Positions 1 to 9,562 of a stretch of 64,000 nt of DNA are shown here, in pieces. The first letter of the stretch is position 1, and each line of letters starts with the position of its first letter. Source of the DNA: Amycolatopsis lurida (lineage in GTDB: Bacteria; Actinomycetota; Actinomycetes; Mycobacteriales; Pseudonocardiaceae); contig NZ_FNTA01000004.1 of the NCBI RefSeq assembly GCF_900105055.1, positions 2,325,501 through 2,389,500 of the forward strand. Reading direction: 5' to 3'. The position numbers and the translations under genes were made by a program. The notes under the pieces are model-generated. The model worked only from the letters and a program-made list of their open reading frames with translations, was not told the DNA's origin and did no database searches.

Positions 1-1575
1 CGTTCCCTGCTGGGGACGGGAAGTTCGGGCGCGAGCGCGGCGGCGGCCTTCGAGGCGGCCGCCCGTGAGGCGATGTCCGACGACACGAAACTCGCGGCGC
101 GGTTCTACGAAGCCGCGTCCGAGGCCGGTGGGCGCGGCGCGGCGCTCACCGTCGGCTGGGCGCACGCCGCGGCGCTCGCCGGGGACCTCGACACCGCGCT
201 CCGGCTCGGCGACGGCATGCTCGGCAGCACGTCGGATACCGATGCCAGGGCCGCGGGCGCCGAAGTGGCGGCGACCGTGCTGGCGCATCGCGGCGAACTC
301 GCGCACAGCGCGGAGCTGTACCAATGGTCCGGCCGGGCGGCCTCCAAGGCGTTCGCCGCGATCGCCTTGCTGGGTACCGGAAAACTCGAAGCCGCCCGAG
401 GTGTGCTGGAGACTCCGGAAGTGCCGACCCTGTTCGCGGGCGCCGCTTCCCGGATGGCGCGGGCGATCACCGGCTCGGTGTCCGGCTGCGGCGCGGAGAC
501 GCTGTCGGCCCTGCTGGGCGCGGCCTCGATGCTCGAATCGGCGGGCGCGCCCGCTCCGCTCCCGGACAGCCCGGCGGCCCTCGCGGCGTTGGTGGGCCTG
601 CATTCCGGCGAACTCGCGCTGGCCGAGTCGGTGCTGAGACGCGCGGTGGACGGGCGGATCGGCGGCGACCTGCTCGCGAAACGGCACCGGTTGCTGCTCG
701 GCTGGGTCGCGATGACCGCGGGCGACCTCAAGACGGCCGTCGAGGCGTTGATGCCGCCGGACGGTCTCGAAGCGCGCGACGAACTTTTCGCCGCCACCCT
801 GCAGCTGGGCCTGGCGCGGCGGTCGAGCGATCTTCCCGGCCTGCAACGCTCCTGGGACCGGGCCTACCAGGCGTCGATGCGCCAACAACCGGACCTGTAT
901 TCGTTGCTGCCGCTGGGAGAACTCGCGATCGCGGCCGCGCGGGGCGGCGCGGGCGCCAAACTGGCAGGCCTGCTCGAACGGGCGCACGCCGTACTCGACG
1001 CGCTCGGCAATCCTCCACTGTGGACAGCCACCCTGCGCTGGCACGAACTCCACGCCGCCATCACCGTCGAGGATCACGCGTCGGCGGGCGAACATCTGGC
1101 CGCACTCGACGATTTCGCGTCCTGCGGCCGCTATCCGGCCGCGCTCGCCGCCGCCGCGACCGGCTGGCTCGCCGTCTTGACCGGCACCGTCGATCCCGAG
1201 GCGATCACCGCGTCCTCTTCGGAGCTGCACGAACTCGGCCTCTGCTGGGACGCTTCGCGACTGGCCGGGCAGGCGGCGATCCGGACCTCGGACCGCAAGG
1301 CGATGGTCCAGCTGCTCGAAGCCGCTCGCCAATTCCAAGGGCGGGCGCCGGAACCCACCGCGGCCACCGGGCTGAGCGCGCTGAGCGAACGGGAACTGGA
1401 GGTCGCCCGGCTGGTCGTCGAGGGGCGGACCTACAAGCAGGCCGGGAGCGAACTGTTCATCTCGGGGAAGACCGTGGAGCACCACATGGCGCGGATCCGG
1501 GGGAAACTCGGCGCCGGAGACCGGCGGGAGCTGCTGGCCATGCTGCGGGAGTTGCTCCCCGCGGGCGAGGGCTGA
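1..1575 (+). CDS. LuxR-family transcriptional regulator, C-terminal part (start lies outside window)
   Basis: The frame is open from the first base, so this is the last 524 residues of a larger protein. The C terminus (about the last 60 residues) is a LuxR/GerE helix-turn-helix: LSERELEVARLVVEGRTYKQ, then SGKTVEHHMARIRGKLG. The long alanine/leucine-rich helical stretch before it resembles the TPR-like sensor region of large actinobacterial LuxR regulators of the LAL/MalT type, whose N terminus usually carries an AAA+ ATPase. A start at the internal ATG at 73 would give a 500-residue protein, but coding character continues upstream of it. It acts as a cytoplasmic DNA-binding regulator. Targets cannot be told from this window. 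The family call is firm; the missing N terminus is not visible. Confidence 0.85.
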   Translation, partial: RSLLGTGSSGASAAAAFEAAAREAMSDDTKLAARFYEAASEAGGRGAALTVGWAHAAALAGDLDTALRLGDGMLGSTSDTDARAAGAEVAATVLAHRGELAHSAELYQWSGRAASKAFAAIALLGTGKLEAARGVLETPEVPTLFAGAASRMARAITGSVSGCGAETLSALLGAASMLESAGAPAPLPDSPAALAALVGLHSGELALAESVLRRAVDGRIGGDLLAKRHRLLLGWVAMTAGDLKTAVEALMPPDGLEARDELFAATLQLGLARRSSDLPGLQRSWDRAYQASMRQQPDLYSLLPLGELAIAAARGGAGAKLAGLLERAHAVLDALGNPPLWTATLRWHELHAAITVEDHASAGEHLAALDDFASCGRYPAALAAAATGWLAVLTGTVDPEAITASSSELHELGLCWDASRLAGQAAIRTSDRKAMVQLLEAARQFQGRAPEPTAATGLSALSERELEVARLVVEGRTYKQAGSELFISGKTVEHHMARIRGKLGAGDRRELLAMLRELLPAGEG

Positions 1576-1592
1576 GGCGGGTTCGGGCCTGG

Positions 1593-1760
1593 CTACCGCT
1601 CCGCGAGGTAGGCGTCCTCCGCGGTGTAGTCGAACATAGGCGCGAAATAGTCGTGGTCGAACCCTGCCGGGAGCCGATCGGTGGAGTCCAGCCAATCCAG
1701 CTCGGCGAGCACGGTGGTGGCGTAGTCGCCGACCGGCCGGTAGCCCCGGCGCCCGGCCGC
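1593..1760 (-). pseudogene. Possible C-terminal remnant of an unidentified protein
   Basis: On the minus strand a frame with strong third-position GC ends at a TAG at 1593-1595 and reads GYRPVGDYATTVLAELDWLD followed by an acidic, tyrosine-rich tail ending DAYLAER. No start codon with a ribosome site is evident and coding character fades upstream of about 1760, so it looks like the 3' end of a gene whose 5' part has been lost. I do not recognise the family. It could also be a chance open stretch. Confidence 0.3.
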
Positions 1761-2234
1761 GTCGGTTCCCTGGCAACGGGGACGCGATTCACCGACTTCG
1801 GGACCGTCGGGAAATATTTTCCAGCCGACCGGGATGCGCCATCTCGAGTGCCGAGTGGACCAACCGCGAACTCGACGGGAATGAGTACCCCTTTTACCTC
1901 AAGACGAGCACCATGGCGACGGCGCCACAAAGAATCAGGCCGGAAATGCGACTATTCACTGACGGCGCGCACGATTTCCGAGTCAATTGAGGCGCACGGA
2001 GCCGACGCGGGCGGCTACCGACCGGTCGGCCGCGCAGTGCGGTGGAGCGAGCAGAACGGGCGATATTTCGGAAACCCCCGAAATTGATTCGCCTATCAGT
2101 GGCGGCGTCGCCGAAAAGATCCGCTAGGGCATCACCCCTTGGTGGGTCTGCCGTACTCTGATCGGCCTCGGACGAAAAGCGGAATCGGCGCGAGCGGGCC
2201 GGTCGAGGACACGGAGATCAAGGGGTCGAGCGTC
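1761..2234. other. Intergenic region upstream of the GGDEF-EAL gene
   Basis: No convincing gene. The stretch is noticeably more AT-rich than its surroundings around 1800-2130. It contains a near-palindrome GGAAATATTTTCC near 1810 and a perfect 7-bp hairpin (ATTTCGG at 2065-2071, CCGAAAT at 2078-2084). These are plausible promoter or operator elements for the downstream gene, but no factor can be named. Confidence 0.4.
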
Positions 2235-4385
2235 ATGACCAGGCCACTACCTTCCGATGGGCAGGGGCGGCCCGCCGGAACGCAGCCTCTCGCGTCGCGG
2301 CGGGAACGCGTCAAGCTCGCGCGCAAATGGGCCTATCTCGTCAGTAGCACCACTTACCTGCCCTTGTCGCACGACCAGATCGAACGAGAGTTGCTCGGTC
2401 TGCTCGATCGGCTGCTCGAGGCGGTGGCCGGGGACCGGCCCGCCACCGAGATCGCCGCGGAGGTCGGCGCCGAACTCGTCCGGCTGCACTGTGTCGGCAA
2501 GACGAGCCTGCAATGCACGGTGGACCTGCTCGCCGCCGCACTACTGGCGCCGACGGATCCGCGCTCCGCCGATCGATTACCGGAGCGCGTCGCCAGGTTG
2601 CTCGGTGCGCTGGCGTCCGGTTACGTGGAGGCGATTCGTTCCGCGACCGTCGAGCAGCGGGGCACGAGTGACCAGGCGTTGCTCAACGCGGTCCGGGAGT
2701 CGCAGCGCGAGTGGCGGGCCTGCGAGGCCCAGCTGGACGAGATCTTCCTCGGTTCGCCGAGCGGGATCGCGGTCACCGAGCCCGATGGGCACCTCGTCCG
2801 CACGAATCCCGCTCTGCAGCGGATACTGGACCGGACGCCGAGCGAGGTCGCGGACGGCAATCTGTTCGACTTCGTCCACGAGGCGGATCGGCGCCTTTTG
2901 CTGGACGGCTACCGCGATCTCCGGGACGGCAAGCTCGACCGGCTGCGATCGCGGCCGCGCTTCGTCACCAAGGACGGCGACCCGCTTCAGGCCACGCTGA
3001 CCGCTTCGCTCCTGCGCGGTTCACACGGCTACGTCACGATCGTGTCCGACGACGCGGAGCTGACGCTCCTGCAGAACCAGCTACGACACCAGTTGCTGCA
3101 CGACATGCTCACCGGTCTGCCGAACCGGCAGTTCTTCAGCACACACCTCGAGCACGTGCTGCACCTGCCGAATCCGGCGACGCTGTACCACGTGGATCTC
3201 GACGGGCTGTCGTTGGTCACCGATGGTCTCGGCAGGAAGGTGGGAGACAGCCTGCTGCGGATCGCCGCGGACCGGCTCAGGTCCGTGGTGGCGGGCGAGA
3301 ACGCGATGGTCGCGCGGTTCGAGAGCGACAAGTTCGGCATCCTGATCGAGAATTCGGCGAGCACGCCGGACGTCGTCACGATGATCGAGCGGATCAACGA
3401 GACGTTGTCGGAGCCTGCCTACATCGACGGCAAGGGCCTGGCGCTGACGGCGAGTTTCGGCGTGGTCGAAGACCTTCCCCGCACCGCCGAACCGGCCGAG
3501 TTGCTGTGTTCGGCGGACCTGGCGATGCGACGGGCCAAGCGCAAAGGACCTGGCCGGTGGGAACGGTACGACCCGGTATGGGACGGCCGAGCGAGGGAGG
3601 CCATCGGCCTGGTCGCCACCATGCCCGGCGCCTGGGAGAACGGCGAGCTGGGCATCGGCTACGAACCACTGGTACGGCTGGCCGACGGAGAGATCGTCGG
3701 AGCCGAGGCGCGCCTGAGGTGGGACCATCCGGAGCTGGGACTGCTGCCGAGCGAACGGTACCTCGAACTCGCCGAGCGCACCGCGCTGATCGGCGCGCTC
3801 GGCGCCTGGCTGGTCGAACGGGGCTGCACGGACATGGCCGCGGGCGGCGGCGCGGACATGCCGCTGCTGGTACCGCTCACGCCGAACCAGCTGGCCGATC
3901 CTCGGCTGGCCGGGACGATCCGGGGAATTCTCGACGGCGCCGCGCCGGGCCCCGGCCGGTTGTGGCTCGGCCTGCCGGCCGGGGCGCTGCTCGAAGCCGG
4001 GCACGAGATCGTCGACAACGCGCGAGTGCTCGCCGACCTGGGAATCGGAGTGGTACTGCACGACTTCGGCGTGACACCGGGGGAACTGACGTTACTGGAG
4101 GACTTGCCGGTACACACCGTACGCCTCGACTCCCGTCTCGTGTGGCATTCCGTCGACGAGGACTCGCTCGTCCTCGCCGGGGCGAGGAACCTGATCGCGC
4201 TGGTTCGCCAGGCCGGAATCACCGTGCTCGCCGGTGACCTCGAAACCAGCGCGCAGGCACGGTGGTGGCGGCGGGCGGGAGTCGAGCTGGGAACGGGTCC
4301 GCTGTTCACCGGCGAGGAGGGACCGGTGACCGACATCGGTTCGCTCATCGGCGGTGGACGGGCCGGTCCGCTTCAGGGCCGGTGA
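2235..4385 (+). CDS. GGDEF-EAL domain protein with degenerate active sites
   Basis: A 716-residue cytoplasmic protein; the ATG at 2235 is preceded by AAGGGG nine bases upstream. An N-terminal helical region of about 150 residues is followed by a PAS-like domain (LDEIFLGSPSGIAVTEPDGH), a GGDEF domain (LLHDMLTGLPNRQFF) and an EAL domain (GIGYEPLVRLADGEIVGAEA). The order is that of actinobacterial cyclic-di-GMP turnover proteins. The diguanylate cyclase signature RxGGDEF is replaced by RFESDKF, so cyclase activity is unlikely. In the EAL domain the first Glu is kept (EAR), but the expected LELTE-type motif reads LWLGLP, DDFG reads HDFG, and the catalytic Lys position is Arg, so phosphodiesterase activity is doubtful too. 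It more likely acts as a nucleotide-sensing or scaffolding protein. It stands alone, convergent with the next gene. Confidence 0.85.
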   Translation: MTRPLPSDGQGRPAGTQPLASRRERVKLARKWAYLVSSTTYLPLSHDQIERELLGLLDRLLEAVAGDRPATEIAAEVGAELVRLHCVGKTSLQCTVDLLAAALLAPTDPRSADRLPERVARLLGALASGYVEAIRSATVEQRGTSDQALLNAVRESQREWRACEAQLDEIFLGSPSGIAVTEPDGHLVRTNPALQRILDRTPSEVADGNLFDFVHEADRRLLLDGYRDLRDGKLDRLRSRPRFVTKDGDPLQATLTASLLRGSHGYVTIVSDDAELTLLQNQLRHQLLHDMLTGLPNRQFFSTHLEHVLHLPNPATLYHVDLDGLSLVTDGLGRKVGDSLLRIAADRLRSVVAGENAMVARFESDKFGILIENSASTPDVVTMIERINETLSEPAYIDGKGLALTASFGVVEDLPRTAEPAELLCSADLAMRRAKRKGPGRWERYDPVWDGRAREAIGLVATMPGAWENGELGIGYEPLVRLADGEIVGAEARLRWDHPELGLLPSERYLELAERTALIGALGAWLVERGCTDMAAGGGADMPLLVPLTPNQLADPRLAGTIRGILDGAAPGPGRLWLGLPAGALLEAGHEIVDNARVLADLGIGVVLHDFGVTPGELTLLEDLPVHTVRLDSRLVWHSVDEDSLVLAGARNLIALVRQAGITVLAGDLETSAQARWWRRAGVELGTGPLFTGEEGPVTDIGSLIGGGRAGPLQGR

Positions 4386-4392
4386 CCCTCAT

Positions 4393-4407
4393 TGTCCTTA
4401 AAGGACA
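4393..4407. terminator. Palindrome between convergent genes
   Basis: The perfect 15-bp palindrome TGTCCTTAAAGGACA sits 8 bp after the stop of the GGDEF-EAL gene and 43 bp from the stop of the convergent methyltransferase. It could serve as a short bidirectional terminator. The stem is short and no T-run follows, so this is tentative. Confidence 0.35.
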
Positions 4408-4449
4408 CTCGCGCTCGAAAGGCGGCGCGAGGCACACCGACGTCCCGCT

Positions 4450-5271
4450 TCAGGATTTGCGTGCCATTCCGGCGTACAGGACCTGGTTCAGTGTCGGGTC
4501 CTCGGCGATGTCGCCGGGCCCGGCGGGGCGCCAGGTGCCGCATCCGACCAGACCGGGTTCGAGCAGTTCGAGGTCGCCGAACATGGTGAGCACCTCGTCG
4601 TAGGGGCGTGACGTGACCTGGTCGCCGCCCCTTGTCGCGATCCTGAGCGCTTCCCGAACCTGGTAGGGCAAGTAATCCTCGGTGATATGCGTGATCGCCA
4701 GATAGCTTTCGGAAGCCATCGCGTCGATGTAGTGGCGCATGAGGCCACCCGGGTCGGATTCGTCGGGGAGCCAGTGCAGCATGCACAGGAACAACATGCC
4801 GATCGGCTCGTCGAGATCCAGCTGCCGGCGCAGCTGAGAATCGCCGAGGATGCGTGAAGGGTCACGGGCGTCGGCCTTGAGCGCGGTGGTGCGGTCGTTG
4901 CCGTCGAGAATCAGCCGGCTGTGCGCGACCGCGACCGGGTCGTGGTCCACATACACCACCCGGCATTCCGGGTCGGCTTCCTGCGCGATTTCGTGCACGT
5001 TGCCGACGGTCGGCACGCCCGAACCGATGTCGAGGAACTGGCGGACGCCCTGGTCGACCATGAACCGGACTGCCCGGCGAAGGAACGCGCGGTTGAGCCT
5101 CGCCACACCCCGGGCGTGCGGCATGATTCGCTCGGCCTTCGTGGCGGCCTCGCGGTCGACGGCGAAGTTGTGGCCACCGCCCAGCATGTAGTCGTAGATC
5201 CGGGCGGCACTGGGCACCGTGTCGTCGGTCCCCGGCGGGACCCAGTCCGGTGATCGCGTCAGTGTCAACAC
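4450..5271 (-). CDS. SAM-dependent methyltransferase, DUF574/Methyltransf_19 type
   Basis: A 273-residue cytoplasmic protein of the actinobacterial PF04672 family. The N-terminal SAARIYDYMLGGGHNFAVDR signature is diagnostic, and LDIGSGVPTVGNVHEIA is the SAM-binding glycine-rich loop, followed by VVYVDHDPVAVAHSR. Its substrate is unknown, as for nearly all members of this very expanded family. The GTG at 5271 is chosen because the family usually begins a few residues before the SPDWVPPG segment; a TTG follows it directly and a clear Shine-Dalgarno is absent. It is monocistronic and convergent with the GGDEF-EAL gene. Confidence 0.85.
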   Translation of the reverse strand: MLTLTRSPDWVPPGTDDTVPSAARIYDYMLGGGHNFAVDREAATKAERIMPHARGVARLNRAFLRRAVRFMVDQGVRQFLDIGSGVPTVGNVHEIAQEADPECRVVYVDHDPVAVAHSRLILDGNDRTTALKADARDPSRILGDSQLRRQLDLDEPIGMLFLCMLHWLPDESDPGGLMRHYIDAMASESYLAITHITEDYLPYQVREALRIATRGGDQVTSRPYDEVLTMFGDLELLEPGLVGCGTWRPAGPGDIAEDPTLNQVLYAGMARKS

Positions 5272-5537
5272 CCCAATGCCATCGCTTTTCCTTGGAGAGC
5301 CGTCGAGTTTACTCAGTCCGGCACGGTAATCGGGGCCTGGCCGCGTAGTCACCCGATCGAGTGCTGCGGGCTGCCACCGAATGGCGCTAGCGTGTCCTCT
5401 TCCCTTTCGCGTCGGCGATGGAGACACACTCCGGCGTCGCTTCGCATTACCACCGCGTACACGAGCCGGCTGCCGATGGCAGTCGTCCCGCGCTTCCGGC
5501 AACCGGCGAAAGAACTATTTCAGTGGAGGTTTTTTTC

Positions 5538-6584
5538 ATGCGTCGTGGCAGAGTGAAGCGCCGCCGGGCAGGCGCGGCGGCGTCCGCCATCCTGCTGGCC
5601 GCGTCACTGTCGATGCCCGCGCAGGCTCAGGCCGATGCGGCGACGTGCCGGTCCGTGACCATCCCGGTGAAGCTGGCCGGACTGCTCCCCCAGACCGTGC
5701 ACGGCAGGCTGTGCGAACCACCGCAAGGCGCGAGGACCGTCCAGGTGCTGGTGCCGGGCGCCACCTACAACAGCGTGTACTGGGACCCCGCGATCACCCC
5801 GGAAACCCGTTCGTTCCGCCTCGCGATGAACAAGGCGGGCCACGCCACCCTCGCCATCGACCGGCTCGGCACCGGTGCCGGCTCCAAACCGCCCAGCGCA
5901 CTGCTGACCGCGTTCACCGGGGCCGACGTGGTCCACCAAGTGGTCCAGACCATCCGGCGCGGCGAGCTCGGCTCGCGGTTCGACAAGGTGATCCTCGGCG
6001 GACATTCGCTCGGCTCGGCCATCGCCGTGCTCGAAGCGGGCACTTACCACGACGTGGACGGCGTGCTGATCACCGGGCTGGCCCACCGCATCAATCCTCC
6101 CGGCGCGCTGACCGTCTTGGGCTCGTTCATCCCCGTCGCGCTCGACCCGGTGTTGTCGCGGCTGGGGCTCGACCCCACCTACCTGACCACCCAGCCGGGC
6201 ACCCGATACGCGGCCTTCCACGCACCCGGGCCCGCCGTCCCCGAGATGACCGCCTACGACGAGGCCACGAAGGACGTCGTCGCTCCCGGCGAACTGCTCG
6301 ACGCCGCCGCCCTCGCCACCGTGCTCCCGTACAGCTTGAAGATCACCGTGCCGGTGCTGGTCGTGCTCGGGGGCGGGGACGGCGGCCTCTGTGGCCCGCT
6401 CGCGACCGACTGCACTTCCTCGGCCGGGCTGCTCCGGTCCGAGGCGCCGTACTACTCCGCGGCGGCGAAACTGCGAACCTACGTACTGCCCGGCTACGGC
6501 CATTCGATCAACTACGCACCCAACGCGCCCGACTACCACCGAGCCGTCACACAGTGGGCCGACACCATGGGACTGTCTCGGTGA
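5538..6584 (+). CDS. Secreted alpha/beta hydrolase
   Basis: A 348-residue exported protein. GGAGG lies 8 bases before the ATG. The N terminus MRRGRVKRRRAGAAASAILL with a hydrophobic core and an AQAQADA cleavage region is a Sec signal peptide of about 35 residues. The fold is an alpha/beta hydrolase: the nucleophile elbow GGHSLGSA carries the catalytic Ser, and the late GYGHSINY supplies the catalytic His; an Asp in the GGGDGGLCG loop is the likely acid. It probably hydrolyses esters or lipids outside the cell; the natural substrate cannot be told. It stands alone ahead of the M28 peptidase gene, 121 bp apart. Confidence 0.8.
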   Translation: MRRGRVKRRRAGAAASAILLAASLSMPAQAQADAATCRSVTIPVKLAGLLPQTVHGRLCEPPQGARTVQVLVPGATYNSVYWDPAITPETRSFRLAMNKAGHATLAIDRLGTGAGSKPPSALLTAFTGADVVHQVVQTIRRGELGSRFDKVILGGHSLGSAIAVLEAGTYHDVDGVLITGLAHRINPPGALTVLGSFIPVALDPVLSRLGLDPTYLTTQPGTRYAAFHAPGPAVPEMTAYDEATKDVVAPGELLDAAALATVLPYSLKITVPVLVVLGGGDGGLCGPLATDCTSSAGLLRSEAPYYSAAAKLRTYVLPGYGHSINYAPNAPDYHRAVTQWADTMGLSR

Positions 6585-6705
6585 TCGCGCGCCGGCCCAG
6601 AGATCACGGGCTTGCGCGGACCGTATCGCCGAGGCCGGTTTCCGCCCACCACGCTCCTCCTTTCGCGGGTAGACGCCCGACCACAAGGCGCGTAGGAACA
6701 AGAGA

Positions 6706-8100
6706 ATGGCTGAGGAAAGGTCCAGACGAGTTTTCCTGTCCACCTCGGCGGCGCTCTCGGCGGCCGCCCTCACCGGTGTCCCGGCCGGCGCCGAAGAACA
6801 AGGCGACCGGCTCTCCCCGCAGCGACCCGACGCCGAGCTCCGGGCGATTCTGCGGGAGATCGACGAACACCGCATCGAGGCCACCGTACGCAGGCTCGCC
6901 GGCTTCGGGACGCGGCACACGTTGTCGTCGCAGACCGACCCTGTCCGGGGAATCGGTGCCGCCCGCGACTGGATCTTCGCGGAGATGACGAAATCCGCGC
7001 AGCGGTCGGGCGGCCGGATGGCGGTGGAACTGCAGTCTTATCTGCAGCAGCCCGCCCCGCCCCGCATTCCGGTCGCCACCACGATCACCAACGTCGTCGC
7101 CACCCTGCGCGGTTCCACCACCCCGGAGCGGGTCTACGTCGTGTCGGGCCACTACGACTCGCGGTGCTCGGATCCGCTCGACGCGACGAAGGACGCTCCG
7201 GGCGCCGACGACGACGCTTCCGGAGTGGCCGTCGCGATGGAACTCGCCCGGGTGCTCGCCACTCGCCGCCCGGCGGCGACCATCGTGTTCGCGGCGGTCG
7301 CGGGCGAGGAGCAAGGTCTGTTCGGCGCGCGGCACATGGCCACGCTGTACAAGGCGGCGGGCACGAACGTACAGGCGATGTTCACCAACGACATCGTCGG
7401 TTCGAGCCGGGCGGACGACGGGACACGGGATCCGCGCACGATCCGGTTGTTCGCCGAGGGTGTGCCGACGTCGGAAACCCCGGCGCAGGCGGACATCCGG
7501 CGCGCGGTCGGCGGCGAGAACGATTCGCCGTCCCGCCAACTGGCCCGGTTCGTACGGTCGGTGGCGGAGAACGACGCGACCGGGATGACCGTCCGGGTGA
7601 TTTACCGCCGCGACCGCTACCTCCGGGGTGGCGACCACATCCCGTTCCTCGAACAGGGCTATCCGGCCGCGCGGTTCACCGAACCCCACGAGGACTACGC
7701 GCACCAGCACCAGGACGTCCGGGTGGAGAACGGCAAGCGGTTCGGCGATCTGCCCGAATTCTGTGACTTCCCGTTCATCGCCAGGGTCGCGCGGGTGAAC
7801 GCCGCCACGGTCTGGTCGCTGGCGACCGCGCCCGGCACCCCGGAGGACGTCCGGATCCGGACCAACCAGCTGACGAACGACACCGATCTGGTGTGGCGGC
7901 GCGGGACGGACCCGGATCTCGCCGGCTACGAGGTCGTCTGGCGAGAGACGACGGCGGACGACTGGACGCACGCGTTCAGGGTCGGCGACCGGACCGAGGC
8001 TAAAGTGGATCTGTCGAAGGACAACGTGTTCTTCGGTGTGCGCGCGGTCGGGAAGAACGGCCGCCGCGGTCCGGTCGCGTTCCCGACGCCCTTGAGTTGA
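6706..8100 (+). CDS. Tat-exported M28-family zinc peptidase
   Basis: A 464-residue protein. The N terminus has a twin-arginine motif (SRRVFLS) and a hydrophobic segment ending near AGAEE, indicating Tat export. The M28 zinc-binding residues are in order: His in SGHYDSR, Asp in PGADDDASG, the Glu pair in [10 protein letters not shown], Asp in TNDIVG and a late His in GGDHIPF. The family are aminopeptidases or carboxypeptidases with two zinc ions. The C-terminal 100 residues look like a fibronectin-III-type domain ([20 protein letters not shown]), probably for substrate or wall binding. It may act with other secreted enzymes in the window, but the gene stands by itself. Confidence 0.85.
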   Translation: MAEERSRRVFLSTSAALSAAALTGVPAGAEEQGDRLSPQRPDAELRAILREIDEHRIEATVRRLAGFGTRHTLSSQTDPVRGIGAARDWIFAEMTKSAQRSGGRMAVELQSYLQQPAPPRIPVATTITNVVATLRGSTTPERVYVVSGHYDSRCSDPLDATKDAPGADDDASGVAVAMELARVLATRRPAATIVFAAVAGEEQGLFGARHMATLYKAAGTNVQAMFTNDIVGSSRADDGTRDPRTIRLFAEGVPTSETPAQADIRRAVGGENDSPSRQLARFVRSVAENDATGMTVRVIYRRDRYLRGGDHIPFLEQGYPAARFTEPHEDYAHQHQDVRVENGKRFGDLPEFCDFPFIARVARVNAATVWSLATAPGTPEDVRIRTNQLTNDTDLVWRRGTDPDLAGYEVVWRETTADDWTHAFRVGDRTEAKVDLSKDNVFFGVRAVGKNGRRGPVAFPTPLS

Positions 8101-8121
8101 GGTCACCGAGCTGATGCCACG

Positions 8122-8712
8122 ATGACAGTCACCCCCGGCGACCTCGACGCGGCGATCGCGAGCGTGACGGACAGCCTGCGCGAGGCGTCGGGCCGTGACT
8201 GGACGGCGGCACCGGGCACCGGCGAACTGAACGCCTGGCGCACCGCCGAGCATCTCGGCGACTGCCTCATTTCGTACGCGGGCCTGCTGATCGCGCGGCC
8301 GTCGGCACCCCGTTTCGTCTGCTTCGAAGCCGTCGCCGACCAGGCCGCCACTCCCTCGGAGCTGCTGGAGTTCGTCACGGTCGGCGGCGGCATCCTGGGC
8401 GCCACGCTCCGCACGATGGCCCCGGACGTCCGCGCGTACCATCCGAGCGGCCGCGCCGACCTCGAAGGTTTCGCCGGAATGGGCTGTGTCGAGGTGCTGG
8501 TCCACGGGGAGGACATGGCCAGGGGCCTCGACGTCACCCTCGACCCGCCACGCGACGTCTGCGCGCGAGTGCTCGCGCGGATGTTCCCGGAAGTCGACAC
8601 CACCGGCGTCGATCCCTGGCGGGTGTTGCGGTGGGCGACGGACCGGACGGAGTTACCGGGCCGTTCGTCGCGAGCCGGATGGCAATGGCGAGGCGCACCG
8701 CTCGGCGAATGA
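8122..8712 (+). CDS. DinB-superfamily / maleylpyruvate-isomerase N-terminal domain protein
   Basis: A 196-residue cytoplasmic protein, 21 bp behind the M28 gene. The N terminus (WRTAEHLGDCLISYAGLL) and GCVEVLVHGEDMARGL resemble the four-helix DinB/MDMPI fold that supplies metal-binding histidines in mycothiol-dependent enzymes; His in AEHLGD and His in LVHGED are the visible candidates. Members of this family in actinobacteria may transfer or detoxify with mycothiol, but most are uncharacterised. It ends 10 bp before the stop of the convergent methyltransferase. Confidence 0.6.
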   Translation: MTVTPGDLDAAIASVTDSLREASGRDWTAAPGTGELNAWRTAEHLGDCLISYAGLLIARPSAPRFVCFEAVADQAATPSELLEFVTVGGGILGATLRTMAPDVRAYHPSGRADLEGFAGMGCVEVLVHGEDMARGLDVTLDPPRDVCARVLARMFPEVDTTGVDPWRVLRWATDRTELPGRSSRAGWQWRGAPLGE

Positions 8713-8721
8713 CCGAACGCC

Positions 8722-9426
8722 TCAGTGTCGTCGGAAAGCCACCACGGCGGCTTGGATACCGTCTCGCCAGGCCACGACGGGCCCCTCGCCAAGGCCGGCC
8801 TCCAAGGCGCGCAGGTGCCACTCGGCCGGAGGATGCCATTCGGCCGAAGGCGAATCACCGAACGACCGGGCGCGTTCCCCCACCGCGGGGCCGAGCACCG
8901 GATCCGCCGCGACCCCCTCCCACCAAGCACTCCAGGGATCTTCGCCGTCGTCGCTCGTGGCCGCCATGACCGCCGCGGCCGGCATGTCGTCCACATTGGC
9001 CACGAACCCGCGCGCTCGCACGAGCCCGGCGAACTCGGCGTACAACTCGGTCAGCCGGCCGGGTGGCAGGTAGTGCAACGCCATGACCGCCAGAACGGCG
9101 TCGTAACCGTCATACGGCAGTCGCGTGACCCAGTCCGGGTCACGCAGATCGGCCCGGACCACCTCGACCGAGGACGGCAGGGACGCGCCGGCGATCGTCA
9201 GCATCACCGGATCCAGATCGACCAACGTGAGCTCCGCCCCGGGAAGGCGCTCGAGCAGACGAGAACAGAGCGTGCCCGTGCCGCCACCCACGTCCAGCAC
9301 GCGTGGCGCCGCACCTTCGGAGCGCGACGCGACCAGGTCGATCATCCGCGCGATCGCCCGCTCGCGTCCTGGCTGGTACTTCGCCATGAGGCGCTCCCAG
9401 CCGTCGTTCCAGTCCCCAAGAGTCAT
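8722..9426 (-). CDS. Class I SAM-dependent methyltransferase
   Basis: A 234-residue cytoplasmic protein. VLDVGGGTGTLCSRLLERLP is motif I for SAM binding, LTLVDLDPVML is motif II, and YDAVLAVMALHYLPP is the region of motif IV. The substrate is unknown. No Shine-Dalgarno precedes the ATG; a TATCAT -10-like hexamer lies about 7 bases upstream on the same strand, so the transcript may be leaderless. A 15-bp palindrome overlaps that -10, which suggests repression by a Fur/Zur-type metalloregulator (see the regulatory entry). Confidence 0.8.
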   Translation of the reverse strand: MTLGDWNDGWERLMAKYQPGRERAIARMIDLVASRSEGAAPRVLDVGGGTGTLCSRLLERLPGAELTLVDLDPVMLTIAGASLPSSVEVVRADLRDPDWVTRLPYDGYDAVLAVMALHYLPPGRLTELYAEFAGLVRARGFVANVDDMPAAAVMAATSDDGEDPWSAWWEGVAADPVLGPAVGERARSFGDSPSAEWHPPAEWHLRALEAGLGEGPVVAWRDGIQAAVVAFRRH

Positions 9427-9434
9427 AACGAGAA

Positions 9435-9449
9435 TGATAATCGATATCA
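9435..9449 (-). promoter_or_regulatory. Fur/Zur-like palindromic operator over the methyltransferase promoter
   Basis: TGATAATCGATATCA has arms TGATA/TATCA around an ATCGA centre. Its length and AT-rich inverted symmetry resemble Fur/Zur boxes of actinobacteria. It begins 9 bp upstream of the methyltransferase ATG and overlaps the likely -10 hexamer TATCAT. The identity of the regulator is inferred from resemblance only. Confidence 0.4.
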
Positions 9450-9562
9450 GATGGCGTGCACTGCGTCACCGGGCGCCTCCGGGCAGTGGGCGAGGTACGG
9501 CCGATCGGCGCAACTTGGCCGCTGAAGCGTTTGTCACGACGGAGCCGGGGAACTTATCCGGT

